Source of the DNA: Thermoplasmata archaeon
GTDB taxonomy: Archaea; Thermoplasmatota; Thermoplasmata; Lutacidiplasmatales; UBA184
Assembly: GCA_030043835.1 (NCBI GenBank)
Contig: JASHWY010000221.1
Location: 1 to 18,157, forward strand
Direction of reading: 5' to 3'
DNA: 18,157 nt
This document shows positions 1 to 8,486 of the stretch, piece by piece. Under the pieces are notes generated by a model. That model worked only from the letters and a program-made list of their open reading frames with translations. It did no database searches and was not told where the DNA came from. Numbering within the stretch: position 1 is the first letter of the stretch; every line of letters starts with the position of its first letter. The position numbers and the translations under genes were made by a program.

Positions 1-1849
1 ACTCGTCGATCCCGGCGACGTACCAGTCGAAGTCGTTCGCATCGACCTCCGTCTTGGGCGGGAGCCGGACCGTGAGCTCGGTCCGCCCGTTCGGCGGCAG
101 TTTGGGTAGCGTCCACCACGCCCGGCCGAGCTCCGGCTCGGTCCCTTCCGGTCCCGGGTCGAACGTGGCGCTCGACAGGAGGTCAGGGGCGACCTCCAAG
201 AACAGTTCAAGGACGCGGGCGCGTGGCGTGTAGTTCGTCACCGCCACCGGTACCCGGACCCCACCCGGGTCGGCGACGACCTGACTCTCTACGTTGACGA
301 CGTCCATGATCCGGGTGATCACCGGCGTGAGATCCGGCACGGGCTTCCCCACGAGGTGGCTCGTCTTCTCGGCTAGCTTCGGCAGGATCCGTTGGATGAT
401 GGCGAATTTCTCGCTCGCGAACCCCCGTCGGCTCATCCGCGAGAGATGGGTCTTGAGGTGCCGCGCGGCAGCCTGGAGGGCGAGCGTCAACTCCTTGTCG
501 ATCTCGGGGTCCTCCGCGATCGCCTCCTTCGCCTCGCTCGTGAACGGAACCTTGGTCGACGCGACGTGAACCAGGACGAGCCCGGGGCCTAGCGGGATCC
601 CCGACCCGCCCTTCTGATCGAGGCCGTAGCGGCGCCAGTCCATCGAGGCGATCGCATTCGTGATCGCGCAGGCCCCCTGCTGGAAGAGCAGGGGCACGCG
701 GTTCGCGAACCGGAGGATCTGGATCGGCTGGTCGACGGGGAGTCCACCTCCGTAGACAAGCCCGACCTCGACCATGAAGGGGAAACCTCCTCGCACTTTC
801 GGCGGACGGCTCACCGGGGGTGCGAAGAACTCCGGGCGTAGTTCGCCGAGAACATTGCGCAACCCACGCTTGATCAGCATCGGGCCGATGGGCGAGAGGC
901 ATTCGACGCTCGGGGCGATCAAGGGCACATGGTGCAGCGCGGCGAGGAGCCGTTCCTGAGCCTCGCCCTGAATCGACGGCGGCCGATCGGACCGTTGAAG
1001 TCTCGCTTCCTTAAGGACCTCTCCCACAGCTCGGGCGCTGACCCCCTGGAAGTCCTTCGAGAGGAACTCGGCGACGGTGGCTCGTTTTGTCGTCTTGAGG
1101 AGCGTTCCGAGCTCGCCCAGCTCGAGACCGTAGGGGTGAGGGAGGGTTTCCTTGGATACCGGTGGAAGCTCCGTCGTTGCGCGCTCGAAGGTTACACGGG
1201 TCCCGTCGGGCTCGACGAGGACGATCCGAGCGTGAGGGTTGACGATCGCCGTGCCCCGGAGGTACTCGTAGGGAGATTGGCGGCCCCGGACATAACGGGC
1301 CTTCAACACTAGCTCGATCCGCGTGCCGTGCGGTCGGTCCCAGAGCATTAGATCCTCGGAGACCACCCTCGGGAGGTTCCTCTGCGTGTCGAGGAAGAGC
1401 TCGAGGACGTGGGCTACCTCCTCCTCGGCGACCTTCGAGATGACTTTCACCGGCCGCGCCGTAGTGAGGTTCGCATAGAGGACGACCGCGGAGATTCCGA
1501 TCCCTTGTTGGCCTCGCGCCTGACGGTTCGAGTAGAAGCGGGAGCCGTAGAGCAGTCTACCGAAGACGTTGGGGATCTCCTTCCGGAGTATTCCCGGGCC
1601 GTTGTCCGTAACCTCGACGCGTAGGCGATCGTCGGTCTCCTTTGAGATCTCGACGAGCGCTTCCGGGAGAATCGAAGCCTCCTCGCAAATATCGACGGCG
1701 TTGTCCACGGCCTCCTTTACGGTGGTCAGCAGAGCTCGTTGAGGGTTGTCGAACCCCAGGATCTGGCGGTTCCGCTCGAAGAACTCGGCGACCGATATTT
1801 CTCGTTGCTTCGCCGCGAGCTGTTGGGCGATGGTGGGAGGCGGCACCAC
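1..1849 (-). CDS. top6B: DNA topoisomerase VI subunit B (3' end cut by window edge)
   Basis: ATPase subunit of the type IIB topoisomerase (A2B2 with the Spo11-like A subunit), which relaxes and decatenates DNA. The frame is open from GTG at 1849 to the window edge, about 616 codons. Visible in order: N-terminal strap and GHKL ATPase domain with N-box KEAVDNAVD (Glu46 general base, Asn50 Mg ligand), G1 box DNGPGI (82-87) and G2 box RGQQGIGIS (112-120); an H2TH-like stretch [18 protein letters not shown]; then the transducer with [18 protein letters not shown] and [16 protein letters not shown], whose Lys is the ATP-contacting switch lysine of the family; then a C-terminal domain ending in [11 protein letters not shown] at 1849 was chosen because a TATA box lies about 25 nt upstream and there is no Shine-Dalgarno, so the mRNA is probably leaderless; GTG 1846 is the alternative. 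top6A would be expected near, but the downstream side lies outside the window. Confidence 0.95.
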   Translation of the reverse strand, partial: MVPPPTIAQQLAAKQREISVAEFFERNRQILGFDNPQRALLTTVKEAVDNAVDICEEASILPEALVEISKETDDRLRVEVTDNGPGILRKEIPNVFGRLLYGSRFYSNRQARGQQGIGISAVVLYANLTTARPVKVISKVAEEEVAHVLELFLDTQRNLPRVVSEDLMLWDRPHGTRIELVLKARYVRGRQSPYEYLRGTAIVNPHARIVLVEPDGTRVTFERATTELPPVSKETLPHPYGLELGELGTLLKTTKRATVAEFLSKDFQGVSARAVGEVLKEARLQRSDRPPSIQGEAQERLLAALHHVPLIAPSVECLSPIGPMLIKRGLRNVLGELRPEFFAPPVSRPPKVRGGFPFMVEVGLVYGGGLPVDQPIQILRFANRVPLLFQQGACAITNAIASMDWRRYGLDQKGGSGIPLGPGLVLVHVASTKVPFTSEAKEAIAEDPEIDKELTLALQAAARHLKTHLSRMSRRGFASEKFAIIQRILPKLAEKTSHLVGKPVPDLTPVITRIMDVVNVESQVVADPGGVRVPVAVTNYTPRARVLELFLEVAPDLLSSATFDPGPEGTEPELGRAWWTLPKLPPNGRTELTVRLPPKTEVDANDFDWYVAGIDE

Positions 1850-1869
1850 GCGGAACCGGTGCGCGCGTC

Positions 1870-1878
1870 TCTATAAGC
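1870..1878 (-). promoter_or_regulatory. TATA box of top6B
   Basis: On the minus strand this reads GCTTATAGA in the 55-bp gap between the nitrilase gene and top6B. Its centre is about 25 nt upstream of the GTG start at 1849, the usual archaeal TATA-to-start-site distance, so transcription should begin at or next to the start codon. The same CTTATAG core recurs at 17724-17730. Identification is by pattern and spacing only. Confidence 0.65.
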
Positions 1879-1904
1879 GCCGTGTTGGAGTCGAACGGTG
1901 CTGC

Positions 1905-2720
1905 CTAGGAGGATTCCAGCCGAACGGGCCGGGTCGCTACGTCCCTCAGCACCGGCCGGAACGGTCGCCAACGGGCCGTCGCGCCCGGATCGATCTCGAC
2001 TCTCGAGAGCATTTCCCCGTCCTCCTTCGGCGGGAACGAGACGGGCTCGCCCGGGATCGGCTCGCCTCGCTGGTCCCAGGCGCCGGAACCCCCAGCGAAG
2101 ACCATCCCGTCCTCGACCCCGACGCGATTCACGAAGACTACGGGCACCCCGTTCTCGATCGCACGGGCGGGGAGGAGCCGCTCGAAGAGGCGCGCGCTCG
2201 TCACGGGCGACGCCGAGATCCCGACCAGCAACACGGCGCCTCCGAGGCACAGTTGCCGTGAGACCTCCGGGAAGTAGAGGTCGTAGCAGATCTCGAAGCC
2301 GACCGGGTGTGGGCCGACCGAGATCGGGCGGCTCGTCTCCGTCGGGGTGAATACGATCCCCTCCTCGAACGGACCAAACGTGGGCAGGTACCGCTTCACC
2401 TGATGGCCCACGGAGCCGTCCGGGGCCACCACGAGAACGGCGTTCTCCACTTCCCCCGGCCTCTCTCGGGAGGCGAGCGGGACCCCGACGACCACCGTCG
2501 TCTTTCCGTCGCGGGCGATCGACCGGAGCGACTCCACGACCGGGTCACTGTCGCGGAGGGCGAGGGTATGGAACCGGTCCCCGACCCGGTAGCCCGTTAC
2601 GAAGAGCTCCGGAAAGACCGCGAGATCGCTCGGGGCCCTACGCACGGCGTCGCCGATCCGCTCGACGTTGCGGAAGACCTCCCCGGTCTCGGGAGCGAGC
2701 TGACCGAGGAGGATTCTCAT
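1905..2720 (-). CDS. Carbon-nitrogen hydrolase (nitrilase superfamily)
   Basis: 271-residue hydrolase of the nitrilase superfamily, which cleaves C-N bonds of amides, carbamoyl groups or nitriles through a Glu-Lys-Cys triad. All three are visible: Glu38 in FPELFVTGY, Lys109 in HQVKRYLPTFGPFEEG and Cys145 in FEICYDLYFPE; Glu119/Glu120 fits the position of the second conserved Glu. Length is normal for a single-domain member. The start at ATG 2720 gives the expected N-terminus MRILLGQLAP; the frame is open further upstream but that would run into the preceding gene. The preceding stop and this ATG share one base (TGATG), so the two are probably translated together. The substrate cannot be told: omega-amidase, N-carbamoyl amidase and NAD-synthase-like glutaminase roles all use this fold. 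No signal peptide is seen, so it is cytosolic. Confidence 0.88.
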   Translation of the reverse strand: MRILLGQLAPETGEVFRNVERIGDAVRRAPSDLAVFPELFVTGYRVGDRFHTLALRDSDPVVESLRSIARDGKTTVVVGVPLASRERPGEVENAVLVVAPDGSVGHQVKRYLPTFGPFEEGIVFTPTETSRPISVGPHPVGFEICYDLYFPEVSRQLCLGGAVLLVGISASPVTSARLFERLLPARAIENGVPVVFVNRVGVEDGMVFAGGSGAWDQRGEPIPGEPVSFPPKEDGEMLSRVEIDPGATARWRPFRPVLRDVATRPVRLESS

Positions 2721-3193
2721 CAGTAGAAAAACCGTCGGACCGCGAGGAGGTAGACGAACAGGATCACGAACAGGACGAAGAGGACCGTGATCGAGCCCGT
2801 GAAGAAGAGGTAGGCCGTCGTCGCGAAGACGAGGACGATCGTCGTCCAGAGCGCCCACGTCTCCTGGCGCCAGAGCGAGGTCGCGATCACGAGGAGCGCG
2901 ATCCCGAGCACGGAGAGGATGCCGGCTCCGAAGACGTCGATCGTCGGGAAGAGCTCGAAGACGGGCGGGACCAGGTTCCCGACCACCGAGTTGATGAGGA
3001 AGAGGAGGCCGGCGATGACCATCACGATGGCGACGAGCGCGATCAGGATGGAGATGATCGCCACGCCGATCGGGAGGTGGGGTCGAACCGGCGTCGGTTC
3101 CCAGCGGGGCGGAAGGTGGTCGATCTCCAGCGTGCCGCCGCCTTGGGACGAGGCGACCGCGTCGCTGGCCTGGGCGTTGGAGGAGCTCGACAC
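2720..3193 (-). CDS. Small four-TM membrane protein, function unknown
   Basis: 157-residue protein not recognised as a named family. Residues 1-40 are polar and Ser/Pro rich (probably cytosolic). Four hydrophobic segments follow at about 43-67, 86-107, 113-131 and 134-152, and it ends in a short basic/aromatic tail VRRFFY. The GTG start at 3193 has no clear Shine-Dalgarno. It lies 63 nt downstream of the prenyl synthase and overlaps the nitrilase gene by one base, so the two form a pair that may be the tail of the nuo operon or have their own promoter. No catalytic or metal-binding motif is visible. Composition matches its neighbours, and with a following gene in tight linkage it is very likely a real gene. 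Confidence 0.7.
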   Translation of the reverse strand: MSSSSNAQASDAVASSQGGGTLEIDHLPPRWEPTPVRPHLPIGVAIISILIALVAIVMVIAGLLFLINSVVGNLVPPVFELFPTIDVFGAGILSVLGIALLVIATSLWRQETWALWTTIVLVFATTAYLFFTGSITVLFVLFVILFVYLLAVRRFFY

Positions 3194-3228
3194 GGGAGGG
3201 CGCTCGGGATTTCGAGCCGGGTCAGGGA

Positions 3229-3245
3229 AGATGTACCTTTCGCTC
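3229..3245 (-). promoter_or_regulatory. Possible weak promoter for membrane protein/nitrilase pair
   Basis: In the 63-bp gap after the prenyl synthase gene the minus strand reads AGCGAAAGGTACATCTT, a BRE-like CGAAA followed by an imperfect TATA-like GGTACAT about 42 nt before the GTG at 3193. The match is poor, and read-through from the upstream operon would explain expression equally well. Confidence 0.22.
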
Positions 3246-3256
3246 GACGTGCGCGC

Positions 3257-4315
3257 TCAGAAACGGCGCTCGGCCGCGCCTCGGGCCATTCGCTCGAGAA
3301 GGCGGCGCCACGGGGTGTTCGGGAGCGGCTCCAACGAGCGGACCGCCCGCTCGGCCCACTGGTCCGCCTCGGCGGTGACGGCGCTTTCCGCATCCGTCGT
3401 GTCCGTGAGCTCCTTCAAACGAAGGAGGTGCCTCGTTCGCTTTCTCCGGAGCTGGAAGATCTTCTCGAACTCGGCCATTCGGCGCGGGTCGAGCCGTCCG
3501 TACGCCTCGAGCGCGATCAGGGTCGGGTTTCCCTCCCTAAAGTCCGCGAAGAGGGGCTTTCCCAGCATGTCCGGGTCACCGTAGAGGTCCAGAAGGTCGT
3601 CCCGGATCTGGAACGCGATTCCCAGCTCCCGGCCGTAGGCCTGGAGCGCATCCCGGACTTGAGGAGGTGCCTCCGCGATCTCGGCGGTCGAGGCGAGCGC
3701 CGCGGCGATGATCGCGGCGGTCTTCCGCTCGACGACCCGAAAGTAGTGTTCCCTCCCCGTCGAGAGGTCGAAGCGCGACGATTCCTGAAGCACCTCGCCC
3801 TCCACCAAGTCCGCGCACGATTCGCCGCACCGCAGGATGACCGACTTCGGGTACTCGGCGGCGAGCTCGAACGCTCGGACGAAGAGATAGTCCCCGCCGA
3901 CGATCGCGAGCGGCGCGCCGAAGGCCCGGGGCATCGAGGGTCGGCCCCGCCGGGTCTCGGCGTGGTCGATCACGTCGTCGTGCACGAGCGCCGCGGTGTG
4001 AATGAGCTGGAACGCGGCGGCGAGCGAGTGGATCGTCCGCGTGTCGGTCGCCCCGAGCGCGCGGTAGGTCGCCGCCATCAGAAGGGGGCGCACGCGCTTT
4101 CCTCCCATCGAGCACGCGTAGCGGGCCGCCTCGGTGAGCTGGGCGTACGTCGAACCCAACACCTGGTGCATCCGCCAGTCGACCTCCGAGAGGTCTTGGA
4201 CGAGGAGGGGGAAAAGGTCGGCCAGCTCGACCGCCACGTCGGTGCCGAGGGTCGAAGTGACGAGCGACTCGAGGGAAGGTTCGATGGGGTCGCCGAAGGG
4301 GGACGGGCTCGTCAC
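3257..4315 (-). CDS. Polyprenyl (geranylgeranyl-type) diphosphate synthase
   Basis: 352-residue trans-isoprenyl diphosphate synthase that condenses isopentenyl diphosphate onto an allylic diphosphate. Visible hallmarks: GGKRVRP (71-77), first aspartate-rich motif HDDVID (Asp113, Asp114, Asp117) and second motif IRDDLLDLYGD (Asp239, Asp240, Asp243), with the conserved FQ just before it. Residues -5 and -4 before the first motif are Ala108/Ala109, not bulky aromatics, which in this family goes with products longer than farnesyl, such as GGPP or a quinone tail. The first ~30 residues are an extra N-terminal stretch. The GTG start overlaps the stop of the upstream reductase gene (GTGA, 4 nt), with AGAGGA upstream as ribosome binding site. 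Its position after nuo genes and a geranylgeranyl reductase suggests quinone-tail or archaeal lipid synthesis; exact chain length is not decided by the sequence. Confidence 0.92.
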   Translation of the reverse strand: MTSPSPFGDPIEPSLESLVTSTLGTDVAVELADLFPLLVQDLSEVDWRMHQVLGSTYAQLTEAARYACSMGGKRVRPLLMAATYRALGATDTRTIHSLAAAFQLIHTAALVHDDVIDHAETRRGRPSMPRAFGAPLAIVGGDYLFVRAFELAAEYPKSVILRCGESCADLVEGEVLQESSRFDLSTGREHYFRVVERKTAAIIAAALASTAEIAEAPPQVRDALQAYGRELGIAFQIRDDLLDLYGDPDMLGKPLFADFREGNPTLIALEAYGRLDPRRMAEFEKIFQLRRKRTRHLLRLKELTDTTDAESAVTAEADQWAERAVRSLEPLPNTPWRRLLERMARGAAERRF

Positions 4316-5412
4316 GAGTTCCTCTTGAGGCGAGACGGCCAGCGCAGTCGCATCATGGCATCGAGACCCGATGCCCCAATATAGCGCATCCCCAGCGCCA
4401 GGACCGGGTCGAACGCCGCGAACCGGTCCCCGAACCGCTGGATCCGTGCCGCGCGCTCGAGGGGCTCAAAGAGCGCGGCCTTCCACGCGGCGTCGTAGTC
4501 GGCGAGCGGGTGGCCCTCGCGAACGTGACGGGCGGCGGCGACTCCGGCGAGCCATCCGCTCAGCATCGCGGTCGGTATCCCGCCTCCGTTGGTCGCCATG
4601 ACGAGGTTGGCGGCGTCGCCCGCGAGCAGGACCCGGCCGCGAACGAGGGTGGTCGGCGGCGGGCCGATCGGTACCCACCAGCGGGTGCGCTCGCGAGCCG
4701 GTCCGAGCTCGTGTTCGATAAGGAACTCGTCGAGAAGCTCATCGAGCGATCGACCGGGAGGTAGCTCAGCGACCCCGAGGCCCACGTTGGCGTCGGTCGC
4801 GCGGGGAAAGACCCAGGCGTACCCACGGGGCGCGCAGTGTCCGAAGAAGAGGTCGATCCCGTCCTCGAGAGGCCCATCGACGGTCGCGGTGATCATCCGG
4901 AACAACGTCCGAGGCGGAACGAGACCGGCGGAGCGCGCGACCATCGAGAGCGGGCCGTCGGCCCCGATGACGACCCCCGCCTCGATGCGGCGCCCGTCCG
5001 CGCACTCGACGCCGTCCTCGAGGACCCGGACGACGCCAGTAGGGTACCTCAGCTCGGCGCCGACTCCCTCCGCTCGCACCGCGAGGGCTTTGTCGAACGC
5101 CCGACGGGAGACCGTAAAGCCCGAGAGCGGGAACCGAAATCGGTGCCCGTACGGGGAGACGCATCGCATCCAACCCGTCGTTCGAAGGATCGTGTTGGGA
5201 GGGATCCAGTACGCGGCCTCGATGAGCGAGCGACAGTCAAAGAGGTCGCTAAGCTCCTCGGCGCTCGGAAGGAACTCCCCACACTGGACCGGATGCCCGA
5301 GCTCGGGCCGATGGTCAAGAACGAGCGTCGTGGCCCCGCCATCGGCCGCAGCGCGGGCCGCGAGCGAGCCGGCGGGTCCCGCCCCCACCACGACCACGTC
5401 GTACCGCTCCAT
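4312..5412 (-). CDS. Geranylgeranyl reductase family FAD-dependent oxidoreductase
   Basis: 366-residue flavoprotein of the geranylgeranyl reductase family, which saturates double bonds of isoprenoid chains (archaeal ether lipids, respiratory quinone tails). N-terminal Rossmann FAD site VVVGAGPAGS (7-16) followed by LVLDHRPELG; a family motif PVQCGEF near residue 43; the GADGPLSMVARSAGL FAD/substrate segment; and the second FAD motif LLAGDAANLVMATNGGGI. Length is close to the usual 380-460. ATG 5412 is supported by a perfect GGAGGT at 5418-5423, spacing 5 nt. It lies 13 nt after nuoN and overlaps the prenyl synthase by 4 nt, so it belongs to the same operon. The neighbour pair argues for a role in making or saturating a prenyl chain. 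Other PHB hydroxylase-fold enzymes are an alternative, but the CGEF and GDAANLVMATNGGG motifs favour this family. Confidence 0.88.
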   Translation of the reverse strand: MERYDVVVVGAGPAGSLAARAAADGGATTLVLDHRPELGHPVQCGEFLPSAEELSDLFDCRSLIEAAYWIPPNTILRTTGWMRCVSPYGHRFRFPLSGFTVSRRAFDKALAVRAEGVGAELRYPTGVVRVLEDGVECADGRRIEAGVVIGADGPLSMVARSAGLVPPRTLFRMITATVDGPLEDGIDLFFGHCAPRGYAWVFPRATDANVGLGVAELPPGRSLDELLDEFLIEHELGPARERTRWWVPIGPPPTTLVRGRVLLAGDAANLVMATNGGGIPTAMLSGWLAGVAAARHVREGHPLADYDAAWKAALFEPLERAARIQRFGDRFAAFDPVLALGMRYIGASGLDAMMRLRWPSRLKRNS

Positions 5413-5425
5413 GCCCGACCTCCGT

Positions 5426-7006
5426 TCAAGGGCCCACGTTCACGAAGTGCTGGGCGGCCGATTGGATCGGACCGAGCAGGAGCTGGGGATAGATCCCGAC
5501 CGCCACGATCACGACCGCCACGAGCGCGATCGCCGCCGCGCGGCCCACGCCGATCCCGCCGAACGCTAGACGGGCCGAGCTCGCCGCCGCGGCGAGCGGG
5601 ACGGTCGTGGGCATGGGATCGGCGACGTCGAAGAACATCACCTTGAGGACACGGGCGTAGTAGAAAACAGAGAGCGCACTGTTGAGAAGGCCCGCGACCG
5701 CGAGCCAGACGAACCAGCCCTGGGCTTCGACGGCCGAGCTAAACAGCACGAACTTCGAGACGAACCCGATCGTAAGGGGGACACCAGCGAGCGAGAGGAG
5801 CATGAGGCCGAACGCGACGCCGAGCAGGGGGCGACGCGTGCCGAGGCCCCTCCAGTCCGTGATGAGCGGCCCGACCCCCACTCCGGCGACCGCCGCCACC
5901 ACGAGGAAGGCGCCCCCCTTCATGAGAACGTGAGCGAAGATCTGAAGGGTCGCCCCAGCGATTGCCGGGGCCGTGCCGACGGTGACCCCGATCAGCATGT
6001 AGCCGGCCTGGCTGATCGACGAGTAGGCGAGCATCCGTTTCATCTCCTTCTGGAGGAGGGCGAGGACGTTCCCCACGGTCATCGTGAGGACCGCGGCGGC
6101 CGCGAGGGCGATCTGAAGGACCGGCCCGACGTTAAACGGCCCGGTCCCGAACGGGAGCGTGGAGGCGCCGCTCGCCTTCACGGCGAGGATCGGGCCCAGG
6201 AAGACGAGGAAGAATGCGAAGAGCCCGATCTTCTTCGTGCCGCCGGCCAAGAACGCGCTCACGTCGGTCGGAGCGCCGTCGTAGACGTCGACCGCCCAGG
6301 CGTGGAACGGGACGAGCGTCACCTTGAACGCGAGGCCCGCGATGAGAAAGCCGTACCCGAGGAGGACCAGGGTCGGCACCCCCGCCGAGCCCATGCCGGC
6401 GATCGCCCTCAGGTTCGTCGTTCCGTAGGCCCCGAACAGGAGCGACGCGCCGAAGAAGGAGAGGGTCGTTGAGAGCGCTCCGACGATGTAGAACTTCATC
6501 GCGGCCTCGAGCGACCGGCCGTCTTTGCGAGTGTAGGCGACGAGGAGGTACGTGGAGATCGAGGTGAGCTCGATCGCGAGGAGGAGGAAGATGAGGTCGG
6601 CCGCGATGGCGACCAAGAGCATCCCGAGCGTCGCGAGGGTGAGGAGGCCGTAGAAGATCGACGCGCCCCGTTCGCCCGTGGGGCGGCTCAGCGAGGCGAG
6701 GCCGACCAGGAACGCCGCGGTCAAGAAGATGAGCTGGAACACGAGGCCGAGCGAGGTGAAGGCGTAGAGGCCGGTGGGCCCCCCGACGTTGATCTGCCCC
6801 GAAGGGATCGTCGCGAACCCCGCGATCGGGGAGAATCCTAGGTCGGCGGCGACGAGGAAGAACGCGACGCCGACGCCGACCACCCCGATCGCTCCGGCAA
6901 TCTCGAGGCGCCGGACCCCCAGCACATCGAGGAGGAAGACCAAGAGCGTGGCGGCGAGGAGGACGATCTCGGGGAGGAACGGTCCGACGAACGAGGTGTC
7001 GATCAC
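5426..7006 (-). CDS. nuoN: Complex I subunit N (antiporter-like)
   Basis: 526-residue antiporter-like membrane subunit of complex I, the proton-translocating unit next to the small subunits A/J/K. Roughly 14 hydrophobic segments. Key residues are present: Glu146 in LLAIELTSIST (TM5), Lys228 in FKVTLVPFHAWAVDVYDGAP (TM7), Lys258/259 in AGGTKKIGLFAFF (TM8) and a lysine in LLQKEMKRMLAYSSISQAGY. Length matches NuoN/FpoN (about 480-530) and there is no lateral helix as in NuoL. GTG 7006 starts 4 nt after the nuoM stop and gives the typical N-terminus FLPEIVLLAATLLVFLLD. It is the last nuo gene; the reductase gene follows after 13 nt. Confidence 0.95.
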   Translation of the reverse strand: MIDTSFVGPFLPEIVLLAATLLVFLLDVLGVRRLEIAGAIGVVGVGVAFFLVAADLGFSPIAGFATIPSGQINVGGPTGLYAFTSLGLVFQLIFLTAAFLVGLASLSRPTGERGASIFYGLLTLATLGMLLVAIAADLIFLLLAIELTSISTYLLVAYTRKDGRSLEAAMKFYIVGALSTTLSFFGASLLFGAYGTTNLRAIAGMGSAGVPTLVLLGYGFLIAGLAFKVTLVPFHAWAVDVYDGAPTDVSAFLAGGTKKIGLFAFFLVFLGPILAVKASGASTLPFGTGPFNVGPVLQIALAAAAVLTMTVGNVLALLQKEMKRMLAYSSISQAGYMLIGVTVGTAPAIAGATLQIFAHVLMKGGAFLVVAAVAGVGVGPLITDWRGLGTRRPLLGVAFGLMLLSLAGVPLTIGFVSKFVLFSSAVEAQGWFVWLAVAGLLNSALSVFYYARVLKVMFFDVADPMPTTVPLAAAASSARLAFGGIGVGRAAAIALVAVVIVAVGIYPQLLLGPIQSAAQHFVNVGP

Positions 7007-7010
7007 CGGT

Positions 7011-8486
7011 TCACGTCCCCGGGAACCCTTTGATCGGCGACGCGACGATCACGTTCACGAGCAGGCTGGGGAGCACGCCGAAGAGGACCGTGAACACGAC
7101 GAGGATCCCCATCCCGGCTCCCTCGAACCACGGGACGTCGTGCGCTTCCGACGGGATCCCCCGGGGCGGACCGAAGAACATCCGCTGCATCATCCAGAGG
7201 TAGAACGCTGCGGTGACGACGAGGATCCCTAACGGAATGAACACCCAGTAGCCGAGCCGATCCCACGTTGCGAGGAGGGCGCTAAACTCCGCGGGGAAGC
7301 CGATGAGGGCCGGGAGGCCGAGCGACGCGAGCGACCCGGCCATCGCGAAGGTGGAGAGCGCGGGGGTGGTCGGCGTCGCGCCCCCCACCGCCGAAATGTC
7401 CCTCGTTCCGAAGGCGTGGTGGGCGCTCCCCGAGACCATGAAGAGGAGCGCGCTCACGATCCCGTGGGCGAACATGAGGAGCACGGCGGCGACGAGACCG
7501 ATCGAGGAACCCACGGCGATAGCAAGGAGCACGATTCCCATGTGGTTGATCGAAGAGAACGCGACCAGTCGCTTCAAGTCCCTCTGCGCGAGCGAGACGA
7601 CCGAGCCCCAGACGATCGAGAGGAACGCCACGAAGAACACGACGGGTAGGTCGACGTGGAACCCCGCGGGCAGCACGAAGACGGCCCACCGGATGAGACC
7701 GTAGCCTCCGAGCTTGAGGAGGAGGCCCGCGAGCAGGACGGAGCCTCCGGTCGGGGCCTCGACGTGCGCGTCGGGGAGCCAGGTGTGGAACGGAACGATC
7801 GGGAACTTGACGCCGAAACCGAAGAAGAGGGCGAGGAAGAGGAACGCTTGGACGACCGTCGAGAGGCCATGGCCGGCGGCGTAGACGGCCGAGTAATCGA
7901 ACGAGCTCGCGCCCGAGTAGAAGACGAGCGCGAGCAACCCCACCAGCATGACGATCGAGGCGACGTGGGTGTAGACGAAGAATTTGAGCGCGGCATACCG
8001 ACGGTTCGGCCCGCCCCAGTACCCGATGAGGAAGAACATCGGGACAAGGACGGCCTCCCAGAAGAGGAAGAAGAAGAGGATGTCGAGCGCGACGAAGACG
8101 CCGAAGCACCCCAGGCACGTGAGCATCACGAGGCCGAAGTAGCCGGCCGGTCGCTTCGTCTCGTTCCACGAGTAGACGACGGTCGCGATCTGGAGGATCG
8201 CGGTCAAGAGGATCAGGACGAGCGAGATCCCGTCGACCCCGACGGTGAAGTTGACGTGCATCCACGAAATGTGGATCCAGGCGTACGACTCACTCTCCGA
8301 GAAACCGGGGACGAGCGCGCTACTGTACCCCGGCCACCCGGAGAACGATAGGAAGAGGAAGGCCACCTCCACCGCAAAGACGGACGAGGTCGCGAGCGCG
8401 ACCCAGCGGGCCCGGGTTCCGGCGAAGAACGTCGCAGCGGTCCCGGCGAGGAGGGTCGCGAGGACGATCGAGAGGAGCGGGAGCAT
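7011..8486 (-). CDS. nuoM: Complex I subunit M (antiporter-like)
   Basis: 491-residue antiporter-like subunit, the middle proton channel of the membrane arm. About 14 TM segments. Conserved charges: Glu144 in FLFWEAVLVPMFFLIGYWGG (same number as in E. coli NuoM), Lys227 in GVKFPIVPFHTWLPDAH, Lys258 in LLLKLGGYGL, Lys305 in DLKRLVAFSSINHMG, and the His-rich AHGIVSALLFMVSGSAHHAF. The ATG directly follows the nuoL stop (TAGATG) with GGAGGGT upstream inside the end of nuoL. Length and motifs are normal for the family, with no sign of decay. Confidence 0.96.
   Translation of the reverse strand: MLPLLSIVLATLLAGTAATFFAGTRARWVALATSSVFAVEVAFLFLSFSGWPGYSSALVPGFSESESYAWIHISWMHVNFTVGVDGISLVLILLTAILQIATVVYSWNETKRPAGYFGLVMLTCLGCFGVFVALDILFFFLFWEAVLVPMFFLIGYWGGPNRRYAALKFFVYTHVASIVMLVGLLALVFYSGASSFDYSAVYAAGHGLSTVVQAFLFLALFFGFGVKFPIVPFHTWLPDAHVEAPTGGSVLLAGLLLKLGGYGLIRWAVFVLPAGFHVDLPVVFFVAFLSIVWGSVVSLAQRDLKRLVAFSSINHMGIVLLAIAVGSSIGLVAAVLLMFAHGIVSALLFMVSGSAHHAFGTRDISAVGGATPTTPALSTFAMAGSLASLGLPALIGFPAEFSALLATWDRLGYWVFIPLGILVVTAAFYLWMMQRMFFGPPRGIPSEAHDVPWFEGAGMGILVVFTVLFGVLPSLLVNVIVASPIKGFPGT

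Noticed and set aside
207..902. Minus-strand 231-codon open frame inside top6B
   Set aside because: It is in another frame from the continuous Top6B translation and is Arg/Pro-rich without any domain.
3077..4384. Long plus-strand open frame (435 codons) antisense to the prenyl synthase
   Set aside because: The product is Arg/Glu/Gly rich with no motif, and the minus strand holds a fully motif-supported prenyl synthase; it is a by-product of GC-rich codon usage.
4589..5646. Overlapping plus-strand frames of 269 and 326 codons opposite the geranylgeranyl reductase
   Set aside because: Low-complexity Arg/Ser/Pro translations, antisense to a gene with clear FAD motifs.
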